Shown here piece by piece: positions 32,563 to 45,065 of a stretch of DNA of 64,000 nt. The notes under the pieces were generated by a model. That model was given only the letters and a program-made list of their open reading frames with translations, did no database searches and had not been told where the DNA came from. The stretch covers positions 1,116,001 through 1,180,000 of the forward strand of contig JAKZHN010000003.1 in NCBI GenBank assembly GCA_037179335.1. Reading direction: 5' to 3'. The DNA comes from Cyclaneusma minus (taxonomy: Eukaryota > Ascomycota > Leotiomycetes > Marthamycetales > Marthamycetaceae). How positions within the stretch are numbered: position 1 is the first letter of the stretch; each line of letters starts with the position of its first letter. A program made the translations under genes and the position numbers.

Positions 32563-35500
32563 TGCTGCTGGTCGGTGTGAGAACAGCAGGATGGTCTTCG
32601 GATTGACTGGAGAAGGAGTGCACGACTCAAGGGAGTCGGGTAAGGAGTGTGGATGAAGTTAGGAGACAAAAGAGGGAGGTCTGAAGTGGAAGGGCCTGTG
32701 GAGTGAGGCCAAAGGAGGGACAGGAGAAAGAGTGTGTAGAGGAGATGGTGGGACAGGAAGAGAGAGAGACGATTTATGCCGGGTATGCAGAGGCCTCAGG
32801 ACGCAAGGGAGGTGTCAGAACTGGTGCGAGTAGTAGCCGCGTCAGTGAGGCGTTCTGGCGAGTATCGTGTAAACAAACTGTAGCTAGGAGAGCTGTTCCT
32901 GGGAGGTGCCGGCTATTTGAGTCGCGTGACGCCTCCTCGAGTTTCAAGTTCGCTAGCTCACGCGTCTGTCCACTACCAATAGGCTACCTATCTAAGTAGC
33001 ACCAAAGCCCCATCCTTCTGCTGTGAATACTGTAACGCGTTGGTATAGACCATTCACACAGTAAACTTGCTTGTATGGTGAATACTATTGTGGTGTGGTG
33101 TGATAGAGCAGCAGATGGGCCAAAGCAAGCTCAAAAGCTGAAGCCTGTCTTGTCTTTCCAATGGTCAAAGAGCATTGTAGGAGGGGACCAAGGCCATGCA
33201 CAATCCCTGAGGCGCTCCTCGAGGTATGATAGCAAGCAATAGCAACAACGACTATCGTTGTTCAGGTACCTGGGGGTGCAGCTGCGTGAAGGGCCACGTC
33301 CTCCAAGCCCAGATCCGCAGATCGAGGTCTCGTATCCCCCAAGATTATGAATGTCCACAACAATTGGAAATATCCTCTGTGATTGGAAGTATCCAGAATA
33401 ATTATGTAGGAATGTCCCAAATGCTTTGAATTGTCCTAAATGAGTAGGAAATTATGAAATAACGGAAAACAGAAGTCCATTCTGACCACTACTACACCTT
33501 GATATGGGAAAGGGTGTGCAGACGTTTTACGTCTCACTGTTCATCCTTCCAGAAGAGCGAGAATTCTGAACCGAGGGGCGGAACGTTGTCAGAGATCTGG
33601 TCTGAGGGGCTACGCTGAATGACTTGACTCGAGACCTCTGAATCGGAAATGGAAGGACCCATAAACTGATCGCTGAGTATTGATCGCTGAGCTTTTCAGA
33701 GCGTGTCTTCAACACTTGAGCCCATGCTTGCTTTCGTATGAGGCCCTGGAGAATGCCGCTTCGAGCTAGAAACCATTGACGCCACGGGCCGAGCCGCTTG
33801 GCTGCAAGACACCTCATCATTGGTGGCGCAATGAGGCTCGTGTCTGGCCATGAGCCTCAAAAGCTAGATCCCTAAAGAAATGACGACTGCTTCCTACAGC
33901 ATATACCGCTCACTCTAGAGGTCAAGTTGGTCCAATTCACGCATGCCTGGTCTCGCTGACTCTTAGATTTTCCAACATCTTCATGCAGAGAGAACTGCCG
34001 ATAGTAGAGGCTCTGGTTGAAGAGCTTGCCGTTCAGAGGGACATGCCAGACTAGGAAAGGCTGAAGGTATCGACGTACAGCATCCCATGGTCATGGGAGA
34101 AAGTGTACATACGATGTCTCGCATGTGCCTCCGTGGTCTCTGCGACGCAGGCTTCTGAGAGACCGAACCAAGCCCACCAGGCTTCGAAACAGTGTTCTGA
34201 TACGAGATCTCGGTATCGTGTGAAAGTAAATGGAAAGACCGGCGCGGAAGAAGTTTGACTACTGCTTCCTTTGCCCAGATGCTTGGTGTTCATAACGAAT
34301 TAATGGATATGCACACAGCTTCTTCAAGGCTGGGTATCGATGGGAGCAGGAAGTTGCGAAGCTCTCGTGCATCTACCGGTATGCGTATATCGGTATATGT
34401 CCGCCAGAATCAAATCTGCTAACCAAATGTCGAGCAACTCCTGCTTGACCACCAAGCATCGAAGTTTGGGAGATCGGCATAGAATCTTCTCGGGCGACGT
34501 TCCACATCATGCATGTGGCGAAGAAGAAAGCTTCAGGCCGTTTCTGTGAGCTGTAGCGGGCTTCCAATGCTCATGTAGATAGTGCGGTGAAATGTGTATC
34601 AGACCCTCGAAGGGTGTCTGGGCCACTGGGACTTCCGAAGTGACGGACGCTTTGTTGACCATGGGCCTCCACGTGAGATGGAAAAGGCACATGTGAGGGA
34701 AACTAGCCGACTTCACGACTGCCTTACTGCGGACTTTCTCGGATATTTTCTTGGAGTCTTTCCTCGAGGTCTTTACTTGAAGGCAGAAGGCTACTATTGA
34801 AGACTTTTCTTAGCGCGTTTTCTGGAAGCCTTTTCTAGAAGTCTGTTCTTAATTCGGTAGTCGAATCCTCACCGCAGGAACAGGACGGGAACAGGACGGC
34901 AACGAGACGGGGAAGCCCAGGAACTGACATGAACTAGGCGATCTCGCAAAAACAAGACAAAATGATTATCTTGAGAAACGCCAATGGTACGAGGACATGT
35001 TCTTACTTGTAAAGCGATCGGATATCGCCTCTTGCGATCACTCATCAACACAAGACATGATTTGCAAGCTAAACATGTTCCTTGGGTCACGTTGCGAGCT
35101 CCATGGAAGGCCACTGTCCAGTCCATAAGCTTTGCTAATGCAATCTCAGGAACCAAAAGCCCCCCGAAAAAGACGCTCGCTCGTACTCACTATGTCGGTG
35201 AACTGGGCGGGCACTTGTCCCACTTCCCCTCGAACTCGACACTTGCCAGCTTCTGGTGGACCCTGCGAATACCGTTCCCAGATATAGTCTATTGGAAGCG
35301 TGTCAGCCTCCTTCGGTGAAAACAGTTCAGGGCCGGAGTTGATACCGGTACGATCGTCCAAAGCCTGATCTAGCACACATGCCGAGCTCTCCCGGAACTC
35401 AAAGCTCATGTCGCCATTCATGTAACTACCCGCAGCTAAGGAAGTTGAATGATCTTGACTTCTTGTCCAAGCCCTCTCGTCGACAATGCTGATGGACTCT

Positions 35501-36905
35501 GCGCCTCAAGGCCACGTTGCAACATCGTGAGCTTTCAGACATTTTTGGCATTCGTATGGGGCGCCCGGAGAGTTTGCTCCGGCTTCAAAACACATGCCAT
35601 TTCAAGTGACAGAATTTGGGCCCTGTCCTGTTCGGCAATCTCGATCAGAGAGTGGAATCGGACGTGTGGTCACGGGGCTTGGCGGGGCCATCAAGATTCG
35701 AAATGCAATTTTCCGATTGTTGACGCCGCTTCGCCATGTTGTCGCAGCGCCGGTGGGGTTGGCCGTCTGCTGTCAGCGGGTGCGCTGCAAGGGTCACCCC
35801 CGCAGCCTGCATTCCCCTCGGGCTACATACATCGCGACGACGGAGCAACTCTGTCTCTTGCTGTCAGAAGTTAGAATTGGGTAAATAATGAAACTATTTT
35901 CCATTGCTGTTGCAGACAAAGAACGGTGCGGGATCCGACGGACGAGAAGCCCAGGGGGCGAATCTGAAGGTTTGGCATACGCTTGACGTGCGGCTCCATT
36001 CCCACTGAAGTGACGCCAATGGTTGCGGGTAGAGGCTAAAGTGATGCTTCCCTTTTCTCTCAGCCTTGCCGGCCGCTCTTTCTTGCTGCCACTGGCTTTC
36101 GGTCCGTGCTGCCGGGCCTGAACTGCAAATGTTGAAAAGGCCAGCCGCCCAGCTCGACTCTGCTGCTGCACATCAACTCTTTTTTGCAGTGGCCTCGCGG
36201 CAGACGTCTAAGTAGGTGGCATCCGATGTGAGCGATAAGATATGCCAGAGTTTGGGGACGGCGAGGGGGACTCCAGGGAGAGCGCGGCCATCCCAGCAAG
36301 GCTGCGGCTCAGCGAAACTGTGGCCGCTGATTGGCGAGCTGGCGAAGCAACATGAAGCGACATGACATCGCCGGCTTATCGTGCCAGAGGAAGCAGAAAA
36401 ATCGTCCCATTCGTGCCATTCGTGATCCCGGCCGGCCTCCCCCAGCCCGGCCTTGCTCTCCCCGCAATACATTCACGCGCGCGAGCTTTGTCTGGAGCTC
36501 TCAAGCCAGGCCTGCAAAAAAAGTCGTCGGTGTCTGATCGCCGTCCACGCCCGCACCGGCCGCTGCATGTGTCTCTCTGTTGAATGTTGAAACGGCCACC
36601 ACAACGAATCCGCCCTGCAGCTGCCCGAACAACGCCCTTTGACCCGTCGACAACGAATCGCTGACTTCTTTTTTGTCTGCCACAATAGACTCTCGCCAGG
36701 AGAAGGACCTCCTTCCATCGAGCATTGCCCGCTGCCTTCGCTTTCACGACGCGCCCTGCCTGGAGGCATAAAACCACCGCCTTCTCTGCCACCCCACTTG
36801 GCCCAGCACCCTCTACCATTCTCTGGCCCCCCCATCGAAACCTTCCATCTCGCAAACTTCCTGCCCCGCTCTGAGGATAGCCTCACTAGACGGCCGGGCC
36901 AGCGT
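32563..36905. other. Long intergenic region with a 19-bp array and HSF leader
   Basis: No gene could be supported in 4.3 kb. An array lies at 33350-33450 with a TIR-like end at 33511-33539. The final 500 bases are the probable promoter and leader of the heat-shock factor; the in-frame sequence upstream of 36906 has no ATG. Confidence 0.5.
33350..33539 (+). repeat. 19-bp array with one TIR-like end
   Basis: Units such as CACAACAATTGGAAATATC and CTCTGTGATTGGAAGTATC are 19 bp. The reversed sequence ending at 33539 reads CAGTGAGACGTAAAACGTCT, matching the CAGTGGGA...AAAAGTCTG ends of the element at 20072. I could not find the left end, so this is probably a decayed copy. Confidence 0.55.
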
Positions 36906-39127
36906 ATGTCTTCTGCGGATCCGCGAAAGCGCCCGGCTTCAGCTTCCTCGCCAGCCCTTCGGACGCAGCAGATGCATCATAACTTTGCTCCTTCTCCCCT
37001 CTCGCCTGACCCGTTCCTTAAATGGAACACAACTGCCTCTGACACCGCCTACCACGACCTTACAAACCCCTACAACATGAACAACTTTAACGCGAACAAC
37101 TTACAACAGGCCCAGCGCCAAGCCATGCCACCTCCCTCATCTACGCAGCTTGCCCGGCGGCCTGTGAACCGTCAACTTATGAGCACCGGGCAGCACAGCC
37201 TTGACAATCCATGGGGCTCATTCGGTGAAGATGGACTGCTCAATGGCAATTCAAACCCTCTGGAGGACCATGACAACATTGAGCGTTTAGAAGAGAGGGC
37301 TGCCGCAGCTAAAAGAGATGCGCAGGCCAAGCGGAAACAGATACCTCCCTTTGTGCAGAAGCTAAGCAGGTGAGCCTTCTTCACGCTGATTTTCCGTGCC
37401 AATATGCTAACCCGGATGCTAACTTTTGAATGTGCAGCTTTCTGGACGAATCCAAGAATACCGAGCTCATCTGTTGGTCGGATAGAGGCGACTCTTTCAT
37501 TGTCCTCGACGAAGACGAGTTTGCGAGGACCTTGATCCCCGAGCTCTTCAAACATAACAATTATGCTTCGTTCGTGCGCCAGCTCAACATGTACGGTTTC
37601 CACAAGCGAGTGGGCCTGTCAGACAATTCGATGAAAGCCAGCGAACGGAAGAACAAGAGCCCAAGTGAATACTACAATCCATATTTCAAACGAAATCATC
37701 CCAACTTGCTGTGGCTGATCAACAAGCCGAAGGGCGGTTCCGCACAGAAGAAGGGTAAGACTCGCTCGCGGACTGAGGAAGGCGGAGATGCCGACAGTGA
37801 CGAAGACGGAAGAGAAGGAGCTGATGAAAATTATGGTCAAGGCTACGGTCAAGGCTCGCTGACGGGTGCGGGTCGAGCGATCTCTGCAGCGCCGGAATCT
37901 GGTCCCTTGCAAAAGCGAGAACTGGCTCTTGTACGCGAGCAGCTACAGGACTTACAGAAGTCGCAAGGAGCCATCTCGAATGCCATCACGCGTTTGCGGA
38001 AAGACCACAACCAACTCTACCAGCAGGCCGTCGCCTTCCAAACCTTACACGAACGACACGAGAACTCCATCAATGCCATCCTGACCTTCCTCGCCACAGT
38101 CTACAACCGAAGTTTAGACGGCCAGAATGGCCAGGATCTTGCACGGCTGTTCGCCAATGGTATACCCACGGATCAGCAACACCGTGGAGATGTAGTGGAC
38201 ATGGGCGACGTAAACTCTCAACAACAAGATGATTCCGACAATGTTAGCCCACTCAGAAGGCAGCGTCTACTTATGGCGCCGCCCAACAATTTGGATAACA
38301 GCCGGATTAGAAGTGCCTCGCCAGCAATTACCGCCTCAAACCCCGTTCAACAAGTTTCTTCTCAAATGCAGGCATCGGCCCGCCCTGCCATTGAAGAACT
38401 GTTTGACAGCCCGGTCACAACTCCACCAGTCAAGCCCGAGCCAGTGCAAACACCGCAGGCAGATATCCTAAGCCTCATCCACAGCACCAATGCAAATGCT
38501 GGAGATGCGGGAATGGGATTTCCAGATGTCCTCTCGCACTACGAGACAGCGAATGGTAACTCGCCACTGACAACCGAACAGCGAAACTCGATGTTGACCC
38601 TCATGGCTAACCGAACTTCGACGCCAGGCAGCAACAACGCTCTCGTATCGCCGACGCCACCTCCAGCACCGGATTTGGCAGCCATGGACCGCACGGCAAA
38701 CGAAATCGACCACCTTACCAGGATGCAAAGAGAGCAGCAAGACAAAATCCAGAGGTTGAAGGACCAGATCGTACCACTCAGTCCCTCGGGAGCTATTACC
38801 GGCCTCGCCGATGACCAGTACTTCGCCAACCCCGAGAGCTTCAGCCCCGGTGGAAATGCCAACTTGGATCTGGACCAATTTCTCGATTCGGGCGCTTACT
38901 ACACGAACGGCGATCAGGATTTCAACTACAATTTCACCGCTCCCGATGACAACGGCTTTGATTTCGGCATGGATGGAGTGGACGAGTCTGGCCGGATCGT
39001 TGAGTCTGCAGGTAGTAGCGCACCGACTACGGTCAATAGTGCTGCTGAAAGTCCTGAAGATCTTGCCGCTGGCGATGAGAGTCGGACGTCCGATCAACGG
39101 AGTCCCAAGCGACAGCGAAAGGGATGA
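36906..39127 (+). CDS. HSF1: Heat-shock transcription factor
   Basis: Exons 36906-37369 and 37438-39127 give 717 residues. The HSF-type winged-helix DNA-binding domain spans about residues 146-255: IPPFVQKLSSFLD, ELICWSDRGDSFIVLD, the recognition helix region FKHNNYASFVRQLNMYGFHK, and YYNPYFKRNHPNLLWLINKPK. A basic/acidic linker follows. A coiled coil at about 310-380 (ELALVREQLQDLQKSQ...) should mediate trimer formation. The long C-terminus is Ser/Pro/Asn-rich with acidic/aromatic patches (DLDQFLDSGAYY, FNYNFTAPDDNGFDFG), typical of activation domains, and ends in a basic KRQRKG. It binds nGAAn-type heat-shock elements in the nucleus. The intron splits the DNA-binding domain after QKLS, as in many fungal orthologues. 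Confidence 0.94.
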
Positions 39128-39889
39128 GATTCCTTGTATTGGTCCTTGAGAGGAGATGGCATTTCATACCTCACTCTTCCGAGTTGCCTGAATATACGGA
39201 TCTCCCCATTGCCCTCCCAGAAAGCTCACCTCCCGATGCTCTTCTTTCCACTCCGATGTCTGATTGTGACAGGAGCGATGACTCGCGTCAGCGGGAACAA
39301 GGGCTGTCTTCTCGAGAAGCCGTTTGTCCATTATCTACGGTTGGCTTCACGGCCTGAATCACGGGCATCCCATCACTCCGCACTCTACCATACTCTTCCT
39401 ACCACCAGCTATCTAGTTCTTCACTGCTCTCTGTCCCGAAAGGACCCCCCATCTTCTCTACTCCCTCACAAAAGTAGTTTCGCAGATCGGCGTCGGCGGA
39501 GCAAGGAGGCGCGTATCTCGGTCGGTTAAGATCCCTGTGTGCAGGCGGCAAAACTCCACCCTTTCCAGTTGTCCTTAAATACCACTTCAAAATTCCCAGT
39601 TTCTTCCTTTACACCAGGGTGGGCGGTTGGGGTGTCTTTACGAAATCATGATTACAAGGGTGCTTATGGTTTGCATATTCGGCTAGCGGGCTGATCTATG
39701 GGCTTCTTTTTCGGACCGGCGCGATCTTTTTCCAGAAGCGGCGACTTGGTAGAGGTGGGACAGGCAGAAAGAATGATAAAGGAGGGTGACTGCATTAGAT
39801 GTAGTGATAGGAAGAATTGCGTGGCTACTCCTATCACGTGATCTAGTGCTCGTAGTTCCCGTGATCTGCATGGATACCGACCTACATGC

Positions 39890-40315
39890 CTACTACCTAC
39901 CTACCTGCCTACCTACCTAGGTAGGCAGGTACCTAAGAACTTACGTACCTACCTTACCTTAGAAGGTAGGTAGGTAGGTACTACCCCATCTTAGCAGAGA
40001 TACCTAGGGGTGAAGAAAAACCGCTGAAAACCACGCAAAGCGGTTTTATTTTTCATAAAAAACCGGTTTAGATTCCTTATGAACACAGAGAACGGTGCTG
40101 ATGTAGGCGGACTTTTGCCTTTCTTTTTCCAAAAAAAAAGGCAAAAGTCCAGCTGTTTTGTTTTTGGGAATCGGATTTAGACTTTTTTGTTGTCAGGTTT
40201 TTATTTACTTTTATTTTTACTTTTTTATTACTCAACCTACTAATATAGGTAGGTACCTAGGTAGGTAGGTACCGCTAACCTTACCGATGCAAAAATAGGT
40301 ACCTAGGTATACCAG
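39890..40315. repeat. CCTA/TAGG tetranucleotide clusters
   Basis: Runs of CCTA switch to TAGG within the same cluster, so the blocks at 39890-39990 and 40230-40315 are themselves partly palindromic (for example TACCTAGGTAGG). The stretch between them includes the hairpin at 40109. Confidence 0.75.
40109..40150. repeat. Perfect 14-bp inverted repeat
   Basis: GGACTTTTGCCTTT at 40109-40122 and AAAGGCAAAAGTCC at 40137-40150 are exact inverted arms around a 14-nt T- and A-rich centre. The transcript would form a strong hairpin. It lies 980 nt after the heat-shock factor stop codon. Confidence 0.7.
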
Positions 40316-40380
40316 CAAATACCACGTACTATATGCAAAAACGTACCGTTTGATAGAATCGTACCGTTTACAGCGAACTT

Positions 40381-40472
40381 GGAGCTGGATTTTGAAGCTG
40401 GATCTTGGAGCTGGATCTGGAAGCTGGATCTGGAAGCTGGATCTGGAAGCTGGATCTGGAGCTGGAGCTGGG
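40381..40472 (+). repeat. 13-bp tandem repeat
   Basis: About seven copies of a GGAAGCTGGATCT-like unit, with the central copies identical and the outer ones diverged. No gene overlaps. Confidence 0.8.
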
Positions 40473-40786
40473 CTGAGAATAGCTTAGAATCAATTGAAAT
40501 TCATTTAAAACCATTTTAAATAACTCAGAATGCTTGGAATGCTTGAAATCCCAATTTAAATGGCTGAAAATCAGTCCAAATGATATAAATTAGATTTCAC
40601 TTAGGTATTTAAGGGCGGAAAAGCGTCTTCTGCCTGAAATATAAGGCGGGTATGTGTGTGGATCTGTATCCCTAAATCCTGACTGAAGTTCTGAAATCCA
40701 GGACAAGCTACACCTAATCGGCGGCATAGGTGGTACTTCCCATTTTTTCACCCTCGCTCTAGGTGTCCCTAGGTAAATAGACATAC

Positions 40787-40912
40787 TCCAAATAGTTGGG
40801 ATTATTCAAAGTAACCGGAAATATTCGAGGTAACAGGAATGTTTCAAGTAATTGGAAGCATTCAGAGTAGGTAACCATGAATTGGTATTCAAAGTAACTG
40901 GGATTATTATCC
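40787..40912 (+). repeat. 19-bp degenerate array, intergenic
   Basis: Units include CCAAATAGTTGGGATTATT, CAAAGTAACCGGAAATATT and CGAGGTAACAGGAATGTTT, each 19 bp, then one of 18 and a disrupted one. No terminal inverted repeat was seen. Confidence 0.7.
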
Positions 40913-41246
40913 TAGACACCATTAGTATTTACCCCACAATGAAACAGAAAAAGCACCTTTGAGAGAGATGTGCCTGTAAAACTAACTGTTCCTTATTTGA
41001 GGCCGTAGCCTGACTGGGCTTAGCCTCTCCTGAATTTCAGAACTCCAGTCGGGATTTAGCTCACCCTCTCAAATGCAGCTAAAAGCGCCAATAGAAGAGC
41101 ATAAGCACAAAAATAAGGCGCCGTGGAATACCTGTATTCGCTATTTCGCCTGATCCGTGAACAGAGCGATTGCGTTTGCTAAAAAAAACACCGCTAATGC
41201 AATCAGATGTAATTCCGCCAGCCGTCCAATGGAGCCGTGGAACCTC

Positions 41247-42744
41247 CTAGCTGCCTGGGTACTGTAGTTCCTTCCCCGACTCGTCTCTCCACCGGGCGCC
41301 AAAATCTGGTGTCGGTTCTGAGGCACTATTCCTTCTTCCCCAATGCCTGGGCTGTCTCCTGAGGAAGGCACCGACAGCCCCTAGAAATCCTTCGTGGCGC
41401 AGGAAATAGGCCTTCTTCTGGCCTTGCGACCAGAATTTGATGGCGTAGGACAGAGTGTTCATCGTCTGGCGGTGGCCGCGGATGAAGGAGCCGCCGAAAT
41501 ATATATTGTTCAGCTTATGTTTCTCGGATTGGAGGTAGGCGATTTGGCCGATGTTGTTGGATATAGCGTAGAGGAGTGACCGCGACATGTCCTCGGGCTT
41601 GAAACCAGAAGGCACATCGGGCCGTGACGGATCTTGGGACTCATTCGTTGATTCGCCCTCTGGCCCCTTTTTTGGGTCGCCGTTTGGAAGACCGCCAGTA
41701 TCATCCGTGTCTTTCTCGGACTCGCGCTTCTTTCGAAATACTTTTCCAAATGAACTGGCGATTGTCGTGCTTTTGAGACCGATTTTCCCGTAGTCGGCGC
41801 CGTATATGTCGCCGACTAGCATATCTACTTCGGAATTGTCCCCTCTCTCAGCCATTCCTAACATCTCGTCAAACGACTTGGCGCCTGTTAGCAAGGACAA
41901 GAGTCCCCACAGGGTCCCTCCTCCAAGCGATGTTCCCCCGACTCTTTGGTATTCGCGAGGTCCTGAGACCTTAATCATGGAAACCCCAGATCCTATGTTG
42001 ACCAGAAGGTAGGGATATATATCGGATCGAGCTTCGGCGAAGCGCATAGGGTCAGTTTCGCTGTACGTAAAGACTTCGTTTGGTATCTCGGTAATAAAAA
42101 AGTCGAGTCCTAGATTTCAAGCGATTGTCAGAAGGCTTCAAGGAGACGGAAGAGCATGTCATAGAATACCTATAATCAGACACTCCATCTCATCCTCCCT
42201 CAGCACATCAACGCCCAGGGCATCTCGGATCTTGTCGTAATACTTATAAGCGCCGCCGCCGGTGGCCATGACGCACAAGGCTCCGGGCCGCGAGCCATTG
42301 AGGGTTTGCTGCTTGAGTTTCAGCTGCTTCATAAACGCGATACAGTCATCTATGCGATCGGTCTCGAAGATGATAAAGTTTAGGCGGCCACCCAGCTCGG
42401 TGGAATGGGCTTCGCGCGAGAAGTAGACCAGCTTGGCCAAGCTGCCTCCAATCTATCGCCATCAGTACAAGTATGCGCCATGATCGGGGACGCGGGGAGA
42501 GGCGCACATCGCAGGCGATATGGCTCACCACGGCCGTGTGGTTGGGCAGACGGATGTCTTTGGTCTCGTGGGAGCCGCTGGTCAGGGCGGGGCCGTTGGG
42601 GGAGCTCGGCTCCTGGTCGACGATGAAGGCGCCCTCGACATTGATCTTGACGGAGCCGGGATGGGTGATGGTGCTGTCTATTTCGGCCGTGTTGGCCAAC
42701 TGGGCATGCGACAGAGGCTCGAGGAGCGGCTTGTCGGCCGACAT
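41247..42744 (-). CDS. Pantothenate kinase, type II
   Basis: Exons 42744-42508, 42452-42170 and 42109-41247 give 460 residues. The first step of coenzyme A synthesis is phosphorylation of pantothenate with ATP. Type II features are clear: IGGSLAKLVYFSRE near the exon 1-2 junction (phosphate loop), VMATGGGAYKYYD, LDFFITEIPNEVFTY, PYLLVNIGSGVSMIKV, RVGGTSLGGGTLWGLLSLLTG, and NNIYFGGSFIRGH near the C-terminus. The segment between SSFGKVFRKKRESEKD and PEDMSRSLL is a polar, probably disordered insert. The last 40 residues after VGAFLRR are less conserved, and an additional 3' splice cannot be excluded. It is divergent from the DUF5672 gene, with start codons about 820 bp apart. Confidence 0.93.
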
Positions 42745-43565
42745 GGCTCTGGGATGGGCTTGGCTGCGCGGGGCAGCTGACGGCGAAGCTCTACGGAGGC
42801 ATCCAGATGTTGGCGTTCGGATGAGGCGCGCGCGACAGATGGGGATCTGGAAGCAGTAGCTGAGGAAGCAGCGGACACGCAGAAATAAGAATAGGCGCCA
42901 GCTGTGATGAGCACTGGAGCTGAAGGCGCCGCTGTGTTCTTATCGCAGTGGCCTGTGGGGTCCTCATCTTCTTTCATGTCCCAATCCCAGCCGCTGGAGT
43001 GTTCTCGAGGCCGAGGAACATCGCACCGCGCACCCGTCAATGCTTTCTGTTCTCCCCCACTATCTCGCACTCTCCCTTCATCCGAGTTGCTACTGCCTCT
43101 GATTTCCCAGTCCGAATTGACTACCTGCGTGCATTTGTCAGATGCATCGATGCCTCAATCGCCGAGATCGCAGAGCAGGGCGACCACCAGCAACGCCAAA
43201 TCCAGTTGCCCGGTGGCCGCATGCTGACGCTGTCACCAGCAGTCTGAGGTGTGAGCATCATACCCTTTCTTAACAAACCTGTCTGTGTATCCAAATGAAA
43301 CACCTTTTCCTTTTTCCCTTTCGTCCCATCTCGTGGCGTATCAATGAATGGCTGTCTCAGATGCGACCGCCCAAGGGGCTCGCTTCCATGCCTTGCATCG
43401 GCCCATTTTACCTGAAGCCTCCCCTCGGTGCTGGCGCGCAGATGCCTCTCGATTCTTGTCCTTCATGTTGATTCAATCCTTGATGCTCTGCTTCGACTTT
43501 GGCGCCCGGGGTATTCGCATAGGCTCTATTTCTGTCGATATTGCTTTCTCAAGTCCGCCCGTGTC
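42745..43565. other. Divergent upstream region, no gene seen
   Basis: The region between the divergent pantothenate kinase and DUF5672 genes is GC-rich with several short open frames on both strands but nothing recognisable. It presumably contains both promoters and leaders. Confidence 0.55.
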
Positions 43566-44567
43566 ATGACCGTGACCGCCATGAAAAGAGAAGCGGGAGA
43601 GTCTCTATGGCACAATAGACGAGTTCAGCGCTGCCTCGTGCTTGCTGCTGTCTTGTTGTGAGTTTCTGGTTCTACTCTGTGCCACTATTCGCCTGGCTGA
43701 AATGTGTCCCTCAGCACCGTCACTGTCGTCAGCTTCTATGGGCGTGGTCTTTTGCATAGTTTGTATGACACTTCCATCAGCTCTGGCTGGTCCACCTTCG
43801 ATATCGGGAGATTCTCCTCCAAGCGTCCAGCTCAAGCCTTTCTCGATCCCACAAGAGTCGCCTTACTGATCGAAACCCGCCCCATTCCTCTCCTCCCTCC
43901 CCTCCTCACGCACTTCATGTCCGTCATCCCTCCCAGTTGGACCTTCCGCTTCCTCGGTTCCGCCGAGGCCATCTCCCTCCTCAACTCCTCCTCCACCATC
44001 CGCGGCCACATCAACCCCGGAAAGCTGCTTATGACCCCCTTACCCGCCCAATACATCGTCGACTCTGGAGAATCCATTTCTGCAACTCTAACCGACATAA
44101 CCTTTTACCGCGATCTGCTCGCCCCCGCCGAATGGCTCCTCATGTTCCAAACCGACAGCATGGTCTGCTCCGCCGCTGAAATGAGTCTCGACGACTGGGT
44201 CTCGGCTGGCTATTCCTGGCTCGGTGCGCCCTGGAATCTAGGTGTCAGGGGCGGCAATGGTGGACTGTCGCTGCGTCACGTTCCTCCCATCATCTCCATC
44301 CTCGAAGGGGATGCGCGAGAGGCGAATGATGTGTTTGAAGATCGGTGGTTGTGCGACCGCCTGCAGCTGAGAGATGATACTAATATGCCGTACCCGAATA
44401 TCACGAAGCAGTTTGCGGTGGAGAGTGTATGGGCCGAGAAGCCATTTGGCTATCATCTGAGGGGCAGCGGGCGGTTAGTCGATGCTTCTATCTGGGGCGA
44501 TCCGAAGCAGAAGAAGGCTATTCTTGAGTATTGTCCGGAGGTCAAGATGATCTTGGAGACGGCTTGA
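43566..44567 (+). CDS. DUF5672-family type II membrane protein
   Basis: Exons 43566-43657 and 43715-44567 give 314 residues. A basic N-terminus (MKREAGESLWHNRRVQR) precedes one hydrophobic segment spanning the splice junction (CLVLAAVLFTVTVVSFYG), so this is a signal-anchor with a lumenal C-terminal domain. The domain has VALLIETRP, WTFRFLGS, LLMFQTDSMVC, DDWVSAGYSWLGAPW, GGNGGLSLRHV and EDRWLCDRL, the pattern of fungal DUF5672 proteins, which resemble glycosyltransferases. Activity and substrate are unknown; Golgi placement is inferred from topology. The start could be the upstream in-frame ATG of MTVTAMKRE or the second Met five codons on. Confidence 0.88.
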
Positions 44568-45065
44568 ACAGTAAAGCCATGTATGATATTGGGGCCAGTG
44601 GAAATCAGCACGACTCCATTTTCCAGTGGAGGTTTTTATTTATGACTGAAAATACCAGTTAGGAGTATGCGGACAGCTTTTCCGTCCCACTACAAGTCTC
44701 AGATTTAAGGATCACTTGAATTAAAAAGCCATGTTACATTGTTTTTGATTATTCTATGAGTCTAAGCAATCTCTCGTCTGCCATGCATGGGCTGTGGATG
44801 CAAGAGATCCTTTGAGCTTATCGACTTTGTCTCGATAGGTGATGATGGGTCTTGGAAAGCTACAACGGGATTTTGTGCCCGTCTCCTTCAGAGTTGAAAG
44901 CAACGCAAGCAACTTGAGATTTTCTGCCCGTCTCCCTCAGAGTTTGTAAAAGCAACGCAGCGATTCAGGCCTTTTGTGCTCGGCCCGCAACTCCAAGAGT
45001 TGCAAGGCAACGCAAGCAAATTCGTCCACCCGTCGTTTCTCTCAATCTTATCGGCGCTCGTCGAA
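44568..45065. other. Convergent intergenic region with a degenerate TIR end
   Basis: A possible 96-bp element lies at 44596-44691: it begins CAGTGGAAATCAGCACGACT, and its right end, reversed, reads AGTGGGACGGAAAAGCTGTC. Only the right end matches the family well. The rest of the gap holds imperfect short repeats of AAAGCAACGCAAGCAA type around 44895-45020, near the 3' end of the RdRP gene. Confidence 0.4.

Larger units (their letters stand above)
39128..41246. other. Low-complexity intergenic region
   Basis: The gap contains TAGG/CCTA tetranucleotide clusters (39890-39990 and 40230-40315), a perfect hairpin (40109-40150), a 13-bp tandem repeat (40381-40472) and a 19-bp family array (40787-40912). 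No gene was seen. Confidence 0.65.

Noticed and set aside
36639..36905. In-frame extension upstream of the heat-shock factor start
   Set aside because: The frame is open, but it has no ATG before 36906 and its composition is leader-like and pyrimidine-rich.
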